Below are positions 27,220 through 38,883 of a DNA stretch of 64,000 bases, in pieces. This stretch comes from Polynucleobacter necessarius (GTDB taxonomy: Bacteria; Pseudomonadota; Gammaproteobacteria; Burkholderiales; Burkholderiaceae), in assembly GCF_900095175.1 (NCBI RefSeq), contig NZ_LT606946.1, positions 1,767,417 through 1,831,416 on the forward strand, in the 5' to 3' direction. Made by a program: the position numbers and the translations under genes. A model generated the notes under the pieces. It was given only the letters and a program-made list of their open reading frames with translations, ran no database searches and was not told the DNA's origin. How positions within the stretch are numbered: position 1 is the first letter of the stretch; each line of letters starts with the position of its first letter.

Positions 27220-28602
27220 TTACTTGCCAATGCAAAACTGGCTAAATATCTTGCCTAAAAGATCATCTGGGAGCAATTTTCCAGTGATCTGCCCAAGCCG
27301 ATCTTGTGCTAAACGGAGCTCTTCTGCAAATAACTCCAGCGATATGTTGCCATCTGCAGCGAATTGTTGAGATTTATCCAGATGGGTTGCCGCCCGATCC
27401 AGACAGTCGAGATGTCTTCTGCGAGCCACAATGGCACCCCCTTGAGAGCCACCCCAACCAACCGATTCTAGGATTTTTTGTTTTAGGGCCTCAATCCCAT
27501 CGCCAGTCTTGGCCGAAATAAGTAAAGATGGATTTTCACTATGGCCGGGCTTAGCATTGCCCAATAAGTCCGATTTGTTATTCACCTCTAGAACGGGGCA
27601 CTTTAGTGGGAGGGCCTTCAATATTTGGGCCTTTAACTCCAAAACAGGTGCGCTATCGATCGTATTAATTGAATTTGGGTCTTGCAGAAAAATAACCAGG
27701 TCTGCTGCTCGTATTGCCTCCCAAGACCGTTCAATTCCCTTTGCCTCAACTAGATCGCTGGTCTCACGTAGACCTGCCGTATCAATAATGTGCATCGGAA
27801 CACCGTTTATGGTGATGCTTTCCTTAACGCGATCCCTTGTGGTGCCAGCGATAGGAGTGACAATTGCCACCTCTTCACCAGCCAAGCGATTAAGAAGCGA
27901 ACTCTTTCCAACATTGGGGGCGCCAGCCAAAACTAGCTGAATGCCATCGCGCAAAATCTTGCCCTGTTTTGCACCTTCTCTCAGCCTGTGCAATTTTTCC
28001 ATCACCGTGCTCAAGCGCCGGCGAGCTTGGGCATTCTCCAAAAACTCAATCTCTTCTTCAGGAAAGTCCAAGGTGGACTCAACCAAAATGCGTAATTGGG
28101 TAATTTCTTCTATCAAGCTATTAATGTCGTTTGAGAAGGCGCCCTGCAATGAGCGCGCTGCCGCACGTACTGCTGCCTCACTTTGAGCATCAATTAAATC
28201 TGCAATAGCCTCTGCTTGAGCTAAATCGATTTTGTTATTGAGATATGCGCGCAAAGAAAATTCGCCCGGCTCTGCAATAACCAAGCCTTGATCTTTTCCC
28301 AGCTCGAGACACCGTTTCATGACCAACTCTAAAAGCTGGGGGCCCCCATGGCACTGCAGCTCCAAGACATCTTCACCAGTAAAGGAGGCGGGGGCAGCAA
28401 AGTAAATTGCAATTAGTTGATCAATCGTCTCACCCCGTGAATCACTAAGAGTAAGGAGATTGGTCTGACGGGGCAGAAGTGTCTTCTGAAATAAAGCTTC
28501 TGCGAGCGGTAAAAGCCGAGATCCACTAATGCGAATAACGCCAACCCCAGCCTTACCCGGCGCGGTGGCAACCGCAATGATGGGTAGCTTTCTCGTCATC
28601 AT
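27220..28602 (-). CDS. mnmE: tRNA U34 modification GTPase MnmE
   Basis: 460 residues. With MnmG it forms (c)mnm5U34 in tRNAs reading NNA/NNG codons. Domains: N-terminal THF-binding domain (IAVATAPGKAGVGVIRISG), helical domain, and inserted G domain with G1 GAPNVGKSSLLNRLAG, G2 AGTTRD, G3 DTAG and G4 NKSD. The C-terminal FCIGK with the conserved Cys is present. All motifs intact. A longer frame by one Met at the start is immaterial. It ends the yidC-side gene block. Confidence 0.96.
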   Translation of the reverse strand: MMTRKLPIIAVATAPGKAGVGVIRISGSRLLPLAEALFQKTLLPRQTNLLTLSDSRGETIDQLIAIYFAAPASFTGEDVLELQCHGGPQLLELVMKRCLELGKDQGLVIAEPGEFSLRAYLNNKIDLAQAEAIADLIDAQSEAAVRAAARSLQGAFSNDINSLIEEITQLRILVESTLDFPEEEIEFLENAQARRRLSTVMEKLHRLREGAKQGKILRDGIQLVLAGAPNVGKSSLLNRLAGEEVAIVTPIAGTTRDRVKESITINGVPMHIIDTAGLRETSDLVEAKGIERSWEAIRAADLVIFLQDPNSINTIDSAPVLELKAQILKALPLKCPVLEVNNKSDLLGNAKPGHSENPSLLISAKTGDGIEALKQKILESVGWGGSQGGAIVARRRHLDCLDRAATHLDKSQQFAADGNISLELFAEELRLAQDRLGQITGKLLPDDLLGKIFSQFCIGK

Positions 28603-28640
28603 TGCGGGTACTCCTTGTTTATTTTTTATCGGCTAAAGAT

Positions 28641-30323
28641 TTATTTAGCCGGCTTTTTTCCAAACATTTGATTGATTTGCCACTGCTGAGCAATTGAGAG
28701 TAAGTTGTTCACCACCCAATACAAGACCAAGCCTGCCGGGAAGAAGAAGAACATTACAGAAAATACAAGCGGCATGTACATCATCACCTTCGCCTGAATT
28801 GGATCGGGCGGTGTTGGATTCAATTTGGTTTGCACAAACATTGAAGCTGCCATAATGATTGGCAAAATGTAGTACGGGTCTGGAACTGATAAATCATGAA
28901 TCCAACCAATCCACGGTGCATTGCGCATTTCTACTGAAGACAACAGAACCCAGTACAAGGAAATAAATACAGGAATCTGAATGACTACTGGTAAGCAGCC
29001 ACCCAAAGGATTAATTTTTTCCTTGCGGTACATCTCCATCATCGCTTGGTTTAATTTTTGTGGCTCACCCTTGTATTGCTCTTTCATGGCAAGTAGGCGC
29101 GGCTGAACCTCTTTCATGCGCGCCATTGATTTATAGCTAGCGGCAGACAGCGGGAAAAACACCAACTTAATCAAGATAGTCAAAAGGATAATTGACCAAC
29201 CCCAGTTGCCAACATAGGCATGGATGTTCTCCAGCAACCAGAAAATAGGTTTAGCAAGAATGGTGAGGTAGCCGTAGTCCTTCAATAAAGCAAACCCTGG
29301 TGCAATCGTTTCTAAAACACTTTCCTCTTGTGGACCGACAAACAACTTTGCTTTTTCAACAACTGTTGTTCCTGGTGCAACTACGCCCAAAGGTGTTTGC
29401 ATACCAATGCGGTAAAGGTTGTTATCAATCTTTCCAGCATAAATATCTCGCGCCTCTTTATCGCTAGGAATCCACGCACTAGCAAAGTAATGCTGAACCA
29501 TAGCAATCCAAGCGAGGTCGCCAGCTGGAACTTGCGTTGGAATAGTGATCTTGTTTTTATCAATCGCCGTGAATTCAAGCTTATTGAATTTTTCCTTTTC
29601 GGTGTAAGTGGCAGGGCCGGTAAAGGTGCTTGCTGAAAACGCGCCATTAAAAGGTCCAATTTTTTGCTCTTGCGAGGCGTCGCGCACGATCTCTGTGTAG
29701 AGAACTAGTGGTGCCGCATTTGCATTACTTTGTGTAACTCGATGTCCAACATCAACAACGTAACTGCCGGGACTTAAGACAAATGTCTTCTCTAGTTTTA
29801 CGCCGTTGCGCTCGCTAGCCAAAACAATAAAAGGCTTTCCGGATCCATCTTTCCCGGACTGCACTAATTTAAACGTTGTGGTGTGGTTGGGTAAACCTCC
29901 GTTACCCATAGCAATTAAGCCAGAACGTGCAAAGTATTTATGGTTCGGTGCGTATTGAAATAGTTCAACTGGTTTCTTTTCTGCTGTCAGCTGCTTAGGT
30001 AGCTTCGCATCAATAATGTTTGCACCATTGGCGCTGATTTCCAAAATCAACACATCGTTTTGCAATACAAACTTTTCTGATGTTTCAATTGCGCTGGTAA
30101 CAATTGCAGGCGTTTGATTTGGCGCTGGAATGTTTGGGTTTTGTACTGGAGATGGAATATCAATTTTGCTTGCCTGAGCTTTATCAACTACAACAGCAGT
30201 GCTTGCAGGGTTTCCACCAAACATCGGTGGCTTTCCTTCATGAACTTGCCAGTTGTTGTACAACAAGAGGCCCGACATGGGAAAGATTGCCCAAAGAATT
30301 GTTTTTTTATAGTCCATTTGCAT
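28641..30323 (-). CDS. yidC: Membrane protein insertase YidC
   Basis: 560 residues. An N-terminal membrane helix (KKTILWAIFPMSGLLLYNNW), a large periplasmic beta domain (about 60-340), then the conserved five-helix core with WGWSIILLTILIKLVFFPL, the cytoplasmic hairpin MARMKEVQPRLLAMKEQY, PLGGCLPVVIQIPVFISLYW and a short basic tail. The start is ATG 30323 or the second Met at 30317. It directly follows yidD (the stop abuts the start region) in the conserved rpmH-rnpA-yidD-yidC block. Confidence 0.96.
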   Translation of the reverse strand: MQMDYKKTILWAIFPMSGLLLYNNWQVHEGKPPMFGGNPASTAVVVDKAQASKIDIPSPVQNPNIPAPNQTPAIVTSAIETSEKFVLQNDVLILEISANGANIIDAKLPKQLTAEKKPVELFQYAPNHKYFARSGLIAMGNGGLPNHTTTFKLVQSGKDGSGKPFIVLASERNGVKLEKTFVLSPGSYVVDVGHRVTQSNANAAPLVLYTEIVRDASQEQKIGPFNGAFSASTFTGPATYTEKEKFNKLEFTAIDKNKITIPTQVPAGDLAWIAMVQHYFASAWIPSDKEARDIYAGKIDNNLYRIGMQTPLGVVAPGTTVVEKAKLFVGPQEESVLETIAPGFALLKDYGYLTILAKPIFWLLENIHAYVGNWGWSIILLTILIKLVFFPLSAASYKSMARMKEVQPRLLAMKEQYKGEPQKLNQAMMEMYRKEKINPLGGCLPVVIQIPVFISLYWVLLSSVEMRNAPWIGWIHDLSVPDPYYILPIIMAASMFVQTKLNPTPPDPIQAKVMMYMPLVFSVMFFFFPAGLVLYWVVNNLLSIAQQWQINQMFGKKPAK

Positions 30324-30566
30324 TCACTTAAGATGATGAGATGTTGGTTTTACTGCTGGGTCGTAACCGCCCTGTGACCATGGATTACAACGCAAAATAC
30401 GCCATACCATTAGCCTAAAACTTTTAAAAAATCCGTAATTCGCAAAGCAATCGCATGCGTATTGAGAACAGGAGGGCGCAAACTTACAATGCATGCCAAT
30501 AAAAGGGCTGAGTGCTACTTGATAAAGTCGCACAAACTTAATGGCTACCCTGTTTGCCGGTTGCAC
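30324..30566 (-). CDS. yidD: Membrane protein insertion efficiency factor YidD
   Basis: 80 residues from a GTG at 30566. Typical DUF37 sequence: KFVRLYQVALSPFIGMHCKFAPSCSQYACDCF..YGFFKSFRLMVWRILRCNPWSQGGYDPA, with the conserved cysteines in C-x5-C-S-x-Y and RCNP. A membrane-associated amphipathic helper of YidC-dependent insertion. One base separates it from rnpA. Confidence 0.95.
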   Translation of the reverse strand: MQPANRVAIKFVRLYQVALSPFIGMHCKFAPSCSQYACDCFANYGFFKSFRLMVWRILRCNPWSQGGYDPAVKPTSHHLK

Positions 30567-30567
30567 G

Positions 30568-30885
30568 TTAAATTAGCCCTGCAATTTGTGTTCGCAGAAT
30601 TTCTTTTTCTTTGCTTCTGAGTTTCCCGCGGGTTTCGCGACCAATTGGTTTTTTCAGTTTCACCACAACATCACTGTTGAGATTTATAGCTTGAGCGCCC
30701 CTGACTAATTCTCGGATCATGCGCTTTAATTGGTTTCGGTCTACCGCGCGTTTAGCTAATTTTTTGGCTACCGCAATACCTAAATCTGGCCTGGTGCCTT
30801 GATCGGAAGACGCCAAATACAAACCCCAATACAAACTTGTCTTGGGGCGTGTTTTTAGTAATTCAGAAATCCTGGCGCTATTCAA
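30568..30885 (-). CDS. rnpA: Ribonuclease P protein component
   Basis: 105 residues from a TTG at 30885; no ATG lies upstream in frame before rpmH. RnpA is the protein cofactor of RNase P for tRNA 5' maturation. Hallmarks: the GIAVAKKLAKRAVDRNQLKRMIRELVR segment corresponding to the RNR motif region. It starts 8 bases after the rpmH stop. Confidence 0.94.
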   Translation of the reverse strand: MNSARISELLKTRPKTSLYWGLYLASSDQGTRPDLGIAVAKKLAKRAVDRNQLKRMIRELVRGAQAINLNSDVVVKLKKPIGRETRGKLRSKEKEILRTQIAGLI

Positions 30886-30893
30886 CTGCTAAA

Positions 30894-31028
30894 TTAAACA
30901 GCCAGACGTTTGCGGCCTTTAGCACGACGTGCGTTTAATACTGCGCGTCCGCTCTTGGTTTTCATGCGAATACGAAATCCGTGAGTACGTTTGCGACGTG
31001 TTACTGAGGGTTGATATGTTCTTTTCAT
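30894..31028 (-). CDS. rpmH: 50S ribosomal protein L34
   Basis: 44 residues, [20 protein letters not shown]...GRKRLAV: near-universal L34 sequence. Very basic, binds 23S rRNA. First gene of rpmH-rnpA-yidD-yidC, divergent from dnaA across the DnaA-box region. Confidence 0.98.
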
Positions 31029-31050
31029 GATTCATCCTGCAAAACCCCGT

Positions 31051-31079
31051 ATTTTCCTTGTTGCCAAACAAAAGGTCAA
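31051..31079 (-). promoter_or_regulatory. Probable rpmH promoter
   Basis: Minus strand TTGACC (31074-31079), 17-bp spacer, GAAAAT (31051-31056), about 23 bases before the rpmH start codon. The -35 is one mismatch from consensus; the -10 is weaker. Confidence 0.45.
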
Positions 31080-31164
31080 CCGCTGCGGAAGAATATATAG
31101 GTATTTTTCTCTATTTTATTGGTGTTAATTTTGTAATCATGTGATTTTATTGGGTTTTATATTT

Positions 31165-31215
31165 TTATTCACAAGTTATCCACAGGTTTTCCACATTTTT
31201 CCAGCTTGTGAATAA
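31165..31215. promoter_or_regulatory. DnaA-box cluster upstream of dnaA
   Basis: TTATTCACA (31165-31173), perfect TTATCCACA (31176-31184), TTTTCCACA (31187-31195) and the reverse box TGTGAATAA (31207-31215), all in 51 bases just before dnaA. Likely mediates DnaA autoregulation and may be part of a bipartite origin with the dnaA-dnaN spacer. Confidence 0.8.
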
Positions 31216-31250
31216 CTTTATTGGCTGGCTACAATGGATCCTCCAAAAAT

Positions 31251-32678
31251 ATGAGTAACTTACAAAACCCTCCCACATTGAATTCACTTAGCCCACTGGG
31301 GTTTTGGGACAGCGCACTTGGTGCGCTTGCCCGCGAACTCCCCCCCCAACAATTTAAGACTTGGATTCAGCCATTAAGTTTGGTTTCCTATGATAAAAGT
31401 GAGCAATCACTCATATTGGGAGCACCAAATAGGTTTAAGCTTGATTGGATTAAGAAGACTTTTTCCGACCGCTTCCAAGAGATGGCCGACGAGTATTTTG
31501 GCCGCCCAATCACCTTGAGTTTTGTTCTCAACATTGAGGGGTCGAACACGCAATCACCAGAAATTAGCTCACCCCCTCAAGATAAATTTGAGCAGCAAGA
31601 AGTGCTAATGGGCTCGGACAGCAGCTCTACAGAAGAGCAATCCTTTGAAACCGAAGACCACTCTAAATTAAACCCAAACCTTACTTTTGAGACTTTTGTG
31701 ACTGGCAAGGCCAATCAACTTGCAAGGGCGGCATCTATTCAGGTTGCCCACAACCCCGGCACCTCATATAATCCCATGTTTTTATATGGCGGGGTTGGCT
31801 TAGGTAAAACACATTTAATTCATGCGATTGGGAATCACCTTCTAAAAGAGAAGCCTAATGCTCGAATTCGATACATTCATGCTGAGCAATATGTCTCTGA
31901 TGTGGTTAGGGCTTATCAGCAAAAGGCTTTTGACCGATTTAAGCGTTACTACCATTCGCTTGACCTGCTTTTAATAGATGACATCCAATTTTTTAGTGGC
32001 AAATCCAGAACGCAAGAGGAGTTTTTCTACGCCTTTGAGGCGCTGCTAAGCAATAAAGCCCAAGTCATCATCACAAGCGACACCTACCCCAAGGAAATGG
32101 CTGGAATAGATGATCGACTAATTTCACGCTTTGACTCAGGGCTTACGGTTGCAATTGAACCGCCAGAGCTGGAAATGCGAGTTGCTATTTTGATGAAAAA
32201 AGCTCAAAGTGAGGGCATCCCCATGAGTGAGGATGTGGCTTTTTTTGTGGCAAAACACCTCAGATCAAATGTGCGTGAGCTTGAAGGGGCGTTAAGGAAA
32301 ATTTTGGCATTTGTACGCTTCCACGGCAAAGAAGTCACGATTGATGTAGCTCGAGTAGCCCTAAAGGACCTGCTCTCAATCCAAAATCGCCAAATTTCGG
32401 TTGAAAACATACAAAAGGCAGTTGCAGACTTTTACAGCATTAAAGTGGCTGACATGTACTCAAAAAAGCGTCCGGCAAACATTGCTCGACCTCGTCAAAT
32501 TGCGATGTTTATGGCCAAAGAATTAACTCAAAAGAGCCTGCCGGAGATTGGTGAGCTGTTTGGTGGGCGTGACCACACAACTGTTTTACATGCGGTTCGG
32601 AAGATTGGTGAGGAACGCTCCCACGATGGGCAACTTAACCACGAAATCCACGTTATTGAGCAAACCTTAAAGTCTTAG
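31251..32678 (+). CDS. dnaA: Chromosomal replication initiator DnaA
   Basis: 475 residues from ATG 31251 ([10 protein letters not shown]), chosen over an in-frame TTG at 31221 that overlaps the DnaA-box region. Domain [21 protein letters not shown]. Variable domain II is Ser/Glu-rich (about 100-140). Domain III AAA+: [26 protein letters not shown] and sensor ISRFDSG. Domain [21 protein letters not shown]-binding signature. A run of eight C (31340-31347) lies in codons for ELPP and is a slippage-prone tract in an essential gene. Intact. Confidence 0.98.
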   Translation: MSNLQNPPTLNSLSPLGFWDSALGALARELPPQQFKTWIQPLSLVSYDKSEQSLILGAPNRFKLDWIKKTFSDRFQEMADEYFGRPITLSFVLNIEGSNTQSPEISSPPQDKFEQQEVLMGSDSSSTEEQSFETEDHSKLNPNLTFETFVTGKANQLARAASIQVAHNPGTSYNPMFLYGGVGLGKTHLIHAIGNHLLKEKPNARIRYIHAEQYVSDVVRAYQQKAFDRFKRYYHSLDLLLIDDIQFFSGKSRTQEEFFYAFEALLSNKAQVIITSDTYPKEMAGIDDRLISRFDSGLTVAIEPPELEMRVAILMKKAQSEGIPMSEDVAFFVAKHLRSNVRELEGALRKILAFVRFHGKEVTIDVARVALKDLLSIQNRQISVENIQKAVADFYSIKVADMYSKKRPANIARPRQIAMFMAKELTQKSLPEIGELFGGRDHTTVLHAVRKIGEERSHDGQLNHEIHVIEQTLKS

Positions 32679-32688
32679 GTTTTTTGCC

Positions 32689-32887
32689 TGTGGATAAGGT
32701 TGTGGACAACTTAATGGATAACTTTGGGGACAACATGTGGATAAATTGTGGAAAGCTAGCGCTTCATGCAAAAATAGGGTGTTGATAAAAAGTTATCCAA
32801 CATTTATACAGCGTTTATACAAAAGTTTTCCACAGGTTTTTTGGGTTTTAATGGGTTGTTTTATATAAGGTTTTTGAGTTATCCACT
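32689..32887. other. oriC: Probable replication origin (oriC), dnaA-dnaN spacer
   Basis: AT-rich non-coding spacer packed with DnaA boxes. Perfect TGTGGATAA at 32689-32697 and 32736-32744; near-matches TGTGGACAA (32701-32709), TTATCCAAC (32793-32801), TTTTCCACA (32826-32834) and TTATCCACT (32879-32887); further TGTGGAAA and TTTATACA-type sites. It also includes an AT-rich stretch (TTTTATATAAGG) suitable for unwinding. Position between dnaA and dnaN is typical of oriC. Confidence 0.85.
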
Positions 32888-32941
32888 GAAAAAAAGAAGT
32901 CTTATTACTACTAATAAGATGTATACAAGGATTTAAAAGCA

Positions 32942-34057
32942 ATGCAACTCATAAACACTTCGCGCGATAGTTTATTGAAACCACTCCAGGTAGTTAGTGG
33001 CATTGTTGAACGTCGACACACCTTACCAATCTTGGCAAACCTATTGTTTAAAAAACAGGGTGATAAGGTATCCTTTGTGTCAACGGATATAGAGATTCAA
33101 ATTACCACTAACGCTAGCTTTGGTGTTGGTGCTGAGGATGTCACTACTACGGTGGCTGCAAGAAAGTTATTAGATATCTTGCGTGCACTTCCAGAAGGCC
33201 CGGTTGCACTTAATCTTAAAGATAATAAGATGGTTGTACGGAGCGGCAAAAGCCGTTTCTCCTTACAAACACTTTCTGCAGTTGAATTTCCTGTCATGCA
33301 AAGCGTTGGTGAAGTGACTGCAAGTTGGAAGATGACTCAAAAGAGTTTTCGTCAATTAGTTAATCAAGTTCATTTCGCAATGGCGCAACAAGATATTCGT
33401 TATTACCTAAACGGCATGTTGTTGGTTGTTGAGGGTAAACAAGTGATTGCAGTAGCCACTGATGGTCATCGCTTGGCTTACTCGCAAGTTGAGTTAGCGG
33501 AAGCTTCTGTGGGTTCTGGGCAAAGGCAGGAAATCATCATTCCACGTAAAACTATTTTGGAGTGCCAACACCTACTTGAAGATTCAGATGAGTTGTTAGA
33601 GATGAGTCTTACATCAAATCAAGTGAAATTTTCATTTGGTGATATCGAGTTGATTTCAAAACTCGTGGAAGGAAAGTTTCCCGATTTTCAACGAGTCATT
33701 CCTAAGGGGCATAAAAACTCTTTAGTAGTTGGGCGTGATGTTTTGCAGTCAGCCTTACAGCGTGCAGCAATTCTGACAACCGATAAATTTAAAGGTGTAC
33801 GTTTTTCTTTGTCGCCAAATCGAATTACTGTTCAATCAACCAACGCTGAACAAGAAGAAGCGCAAGAAGAGATTGAAACTGAATACAGTGGTGATGCCGT
33901 TGAAATTGGTTTCAATGTGAGCTACCTCTTAGATGTTTTATCAAACTTGAAAAATGAAAAAATTCAAATTAGTTTGGGTGATGCGAATAGTAGCGCCGTG
34001 ATTACCTTGCCTGGTCCTGAAGATTTCAAGTATGTTGTGATGCCAATGCGTATTTAA
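32942..34057 (+). CDS. dnaN: DNA polymerase III beta sliding clamp
   Basis: 371 residues, three clamp domains; ends with the conserved DFKYVVMPMRI. The ring-shaped processivity factor of Pol III. Start ATG 32942 (MQLINTSRDSLLKPLQVVSG) with family-typical N-terminus. It follows oriC and precedes gyrB by 11 bases. Confidence 0.98.
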   Translation: MQLINTSRDSLLKPLQVVSGIVERRHTLPILANLLFKKQGDKVSFVSTDIEIQITTNASFGVGAEDVTTTVAARKLLDILRALPEGPVALNLKDNKMVVRSGKSRFSLQTLSAVEFPVMQSVGEVTASWKMTQKSFRQLVNQVHFAMAQQDIRYYLNGMLLVVEGKQVIAVATDGHRLAYSQVELAEASVGSGQRQEIIIPRKTILECQHLLEDSDELLEMSLTSNQVKFSFGDIELISKLVEGKFPDFQRVIPKGHKNSLVVGRDVLQSALQRAAILTTDKFKGVRFSLSPNRITVQSTNAEQEEAQEEIETEYSGDAVEIGFNVSYLLDVLSNLKNEKIQISLGDANSSAVITLPGPEDFKYVVMPMRI

Positions 34058-34062
34058 TTTAG

Positions 34063-36567
<2,505 letters not shown>

Positions 36568-36570
36568 TAA

Positions 36571-37065
36571 ATGGCTAAAAAGAAATTGGTTGTACCGAGC
36601 GTAGACAGGTCTTGCATTGTTGTTAAGTCCTCACCCATTCACGGTAAGGGTGTATTTGTTACTAAGCCCATTAAAAAGGGTGCTGCCATTATTGAGTACA
36701 AGGGCGAGCGGATCAACTGGAAGTTGGCAGAGAAGTGCCACCCACACGATCCAAAAGACCCAAACCATACTTTTTACTTTTCATTAGAAGATGGCCGATG
36801 CATTGACGCCAAGTATGGTGGCAATGCAGCACGTTGGATTAATCACTCATGCAAGCCCAGTTGTGAAACAAGGGAAGATAGTTTTGATGGCGAGCCTCGC
36901 GTCTTTATTTATGCGAAACGTGATCTTAAGGTGGGCGAGGAACTTGTTTATGACTACTCCCTTGATGTTGAGGGTCGAGTCACCAAGCAAATGAAAAAAG
37001 ACTACGAGTGTCGTTGTGGTGCCAAGAAGTGTCGTGGCACCATGTTGTCCCTTGACGGCAAATAA
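36571..37065 (+). CDS. Bacterial SET-domain protein lysine methyltransferase-like
   Basis: 164 residues. Clear SET core: IHGKGVFVTKPIKKGAAIIEYKG, GNAARWINHSCKPSC (the NHSC pseudoknot motif) and GEELVYDYSL. A post-SET cysteine cluster YECRCGAKKCRG follows. The catalytic Tyr and SAM-binding residues are kept. These eukaryote-like domains are widespread in Burkholderiaceae; bacterial substrates are unknown. Only 3 bases after gyrB, so co-expressed with the gyrase/replication cluster. A nucleoid-protein target would be a guess. Confidence 0.85.
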   Translation: MAKKKLVVPSVDRSCIVVKSSPIHGKGVFVTKPIKKGAAIIEYKGERINWKLAEKCHPHDPKDPNHTFYFSLEDGRCIDAKYGGNAARWINHSCKPSCETREDSFDGEPRVFIYAKRDLKVGEELVYDYSLDVEGRVTKQMKKDYECRCGAKKCRGTMLSLDGK

Positions 37066-37073
37066 TTCTAAAA

Positions 37074-37298
37074 ATGTTATTTGTTAGCATTCGGGAGTTA
37101 GAGGCAGCCATCAACTATTGGCGCAGCCGGTCGCCTGCAGTTGGTGAGGAGTTGCACTTGTGTCCTGAGGCCGCAGCGCTTGCAAAACCCTATGCCCTTA
37201 TGATTGTCCAGGGGGCTCAAAGGGTTCCCATGGATGTGTTGGATGAGATGGCTAAGGTGGCAATCCAAACCTTTTTAAAAATCACCCATACAAATTAA
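37074..37298 (+). CDS. DUF3717 protein
   Basis: 74 residues: IRELEAAINYWRSRSPA, LCPEAAALAKPYALMIV and LDEMAKVAIQTFL fit the DUF3717 family of small beta-proteobacterial helical proteins of unknown function. Eight bases after the SET gene, likely the same transcript. A small hairpin ACCCTA/TAGGGT follows the stop. Confidence 0.75.
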   Translation: MLFVSIRELEAAINYWRSRSPAVGEELHLCPEAAALAKPYALMIVQGAQRVPMDVLDEMAKVAIQTFLKITHTN

Positions 37299-37398
37299 AC
37301 AACACACCCTATATTTTTTAGGGTTATCGCTATATTAGTTAACACTCTCTTGGAGTATCCTCAAACTCTTGCCTAAGGTGTGGTGTGAGGATTCGAGT

Positions 37399-38158
37399 TT
37401 GCAAGAAACAATATTAAAACAATTGGCCTTGGAAAAACTTTTAAAGGTTTTTCTGCGGTGAGTGACGTCAACTTAGATGTCGCTCGAGGAACGATCCACG
37501 CCTTGATTGGCCCTAATGGTGCAGGTAAAACTACCTGCTTTAATTTGCTCACCAAGTTCTTGGAGCCCAGCGCGGGTCAAATTTTTTTAACGGTTTTGAT
37601 ATCACTAAAGAGAAGCCCGCCCAAATCGCGCGTCGTGGGGTGGTTCGGTCATTTCAGATTTCCGCTGTTTTCCCACACCTAACTGTTTTAGAGAATGTTC
37701 GTGTTGCACTGCAGCAAGGATTGGGTACGGAATTCCATTTTTGGAGGTCTGGGGATTCTCTCAACGTGCTTAATGGGCGGGCTGAAGAACTCTTATGCGA
37801 GGTTGGGTTGGCTGATTTTGCTCATGAGGAAACCTTAAACCTGGCCTACGGACGTAAAAGGGCGCTAGAAATTGCCACCACTATGGCTATGGAGCCCGAA
37901 CTGATGTTGTTGGATGAGCCAACACAAGGTATGGGTCACAAGGATGTCGAGCGCGTTACCGAGTTAATAGATCGGGTGGCCAAAGGCCGCACCATTTTGA
38001 TAGTTGAGCACAATATGAAAGTGGTTTCATCTATTGCCGACCGAATTACAGTATTGCAACGGGGTTCGGTTTTGGCTGAAGGCTCCTATCATGAGGTTTC
38101 AAGTAATCCCTTAGTGGTCGAGGCTTATATGGGTAGCCATGGGGGCGACAGCATATGA
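37399..38158 (+). pseudogene. livG: Branched-chain amino-acid-type ABC transporter ATPase LivG, two frameshifts
   Basis: Read in three frames. From TTG 37399 (or GTG 37378) QETILK, then, after one missing A in the AAAA run near 37420, TIGLGKTFKGFSAVSDV with Walker A LIGPNGAGKTTCF. After one missing T in the T run near 37586, the frame changes to NGFDITKEKP..VVRSFQISAVFPHLTVLENV, Walker B LMLLDEPTQGMG and the H-loop IVEHNMKVV. The signature motif reads LAYGRKRALEIA. Both lesions are 1-bp deletions in homopolymers. The frame arithmetic fits exactly. Non-functional unless these are sequencing errors. Confidence 0.82.
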
Positions 38159-38861
38159 GCACCGTGGCGCTGGAGGTTAAAAACCTTGAATCTTGGTATG
38201 GCGAGTCCCACATTCTTCATGGCGTGAACTTTTCTGTTCGTGATGGTGAGGTGGTAACTCTGCTGGGTCGTAACGGGGCCGGCCGAAGCACCATCTTAAA
38301 AACTATCTTGGGTTTAACTAGCAAAAGAACGGGGTCAGTAGAGATTTATGGCACCCAAACCATTGCGATGCCAACCTATAGAATCGCCCGCCTAGGGGTT
38401 GGTTTTTGCCCTGAAGAGCGCGGCATCTTTGCTAGCTTAAGCGCTGAAGAGAATTTGTTGTTATTGCCAGAGATTGCTCCCGGAGGCATGGGTTTAGACG
38501 AGATTTATGAGATGTTTCCCAATCTTTACGAACGACGTAATAGTCCTGGCACAAGGCTTTCGGGTGGTGAGCAACAGATGCTCGCGATGGCACGTATATT
38601 TTGAGAACGGGCGCAAAACTACTGTTGTTGGATGAAATTACCGAAGGCTTGGCCCCAGTGATTGTTCAAAAATTGGGTGAGGTGGTAACTAGTTTACGCA
38701 ACAAGGGCTTCACTATTGTGCTGGTGGAGCAAAACTTCCGTTTTGCTGCACCCTTAGCTGATCGTCATTATGTGGTTGAGCACGGCAACGTGGTTGAGGT
38801 TGTCAATCAAAACGAGCTTACTGAAAAAGCAAGCTTATTAAATGAGTATCTTGGTGTCTAG
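38155..38861 (+). pseudogene. livF: ABC transporter ATPase LivF, frameshifted and Walker-A-mutated
   Basis: It overlaps livG by 4 bases. The Walker A region reads GRNGAGRST; the essential Lys is Arg. The signature RLSGGEQQMLAMARI is followed by a frameshift at about 38598: ATAT in place of AT (a 2-bp duplication) gives TTT TGA. The Walker B LLLLDEITEGLAP and H-loop LVEQNFRFA are then in another frame to 38861. An amino-acid substitution plus an indel in one gene makes real decay more likely than sequencing error. Confidence 0.85.
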
Positions 38862-38883
38862 TGGTTATTTATAGGAGACGTAA

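Noticed and set aside
37399..38861. All liv indels being sequencing errors
   Set aside because: Two are in homopolymers and could be errors, but livF also has a Walker A Lys-to-Arg change and a dinucleotide duplication, so decay is favoured though not proven.
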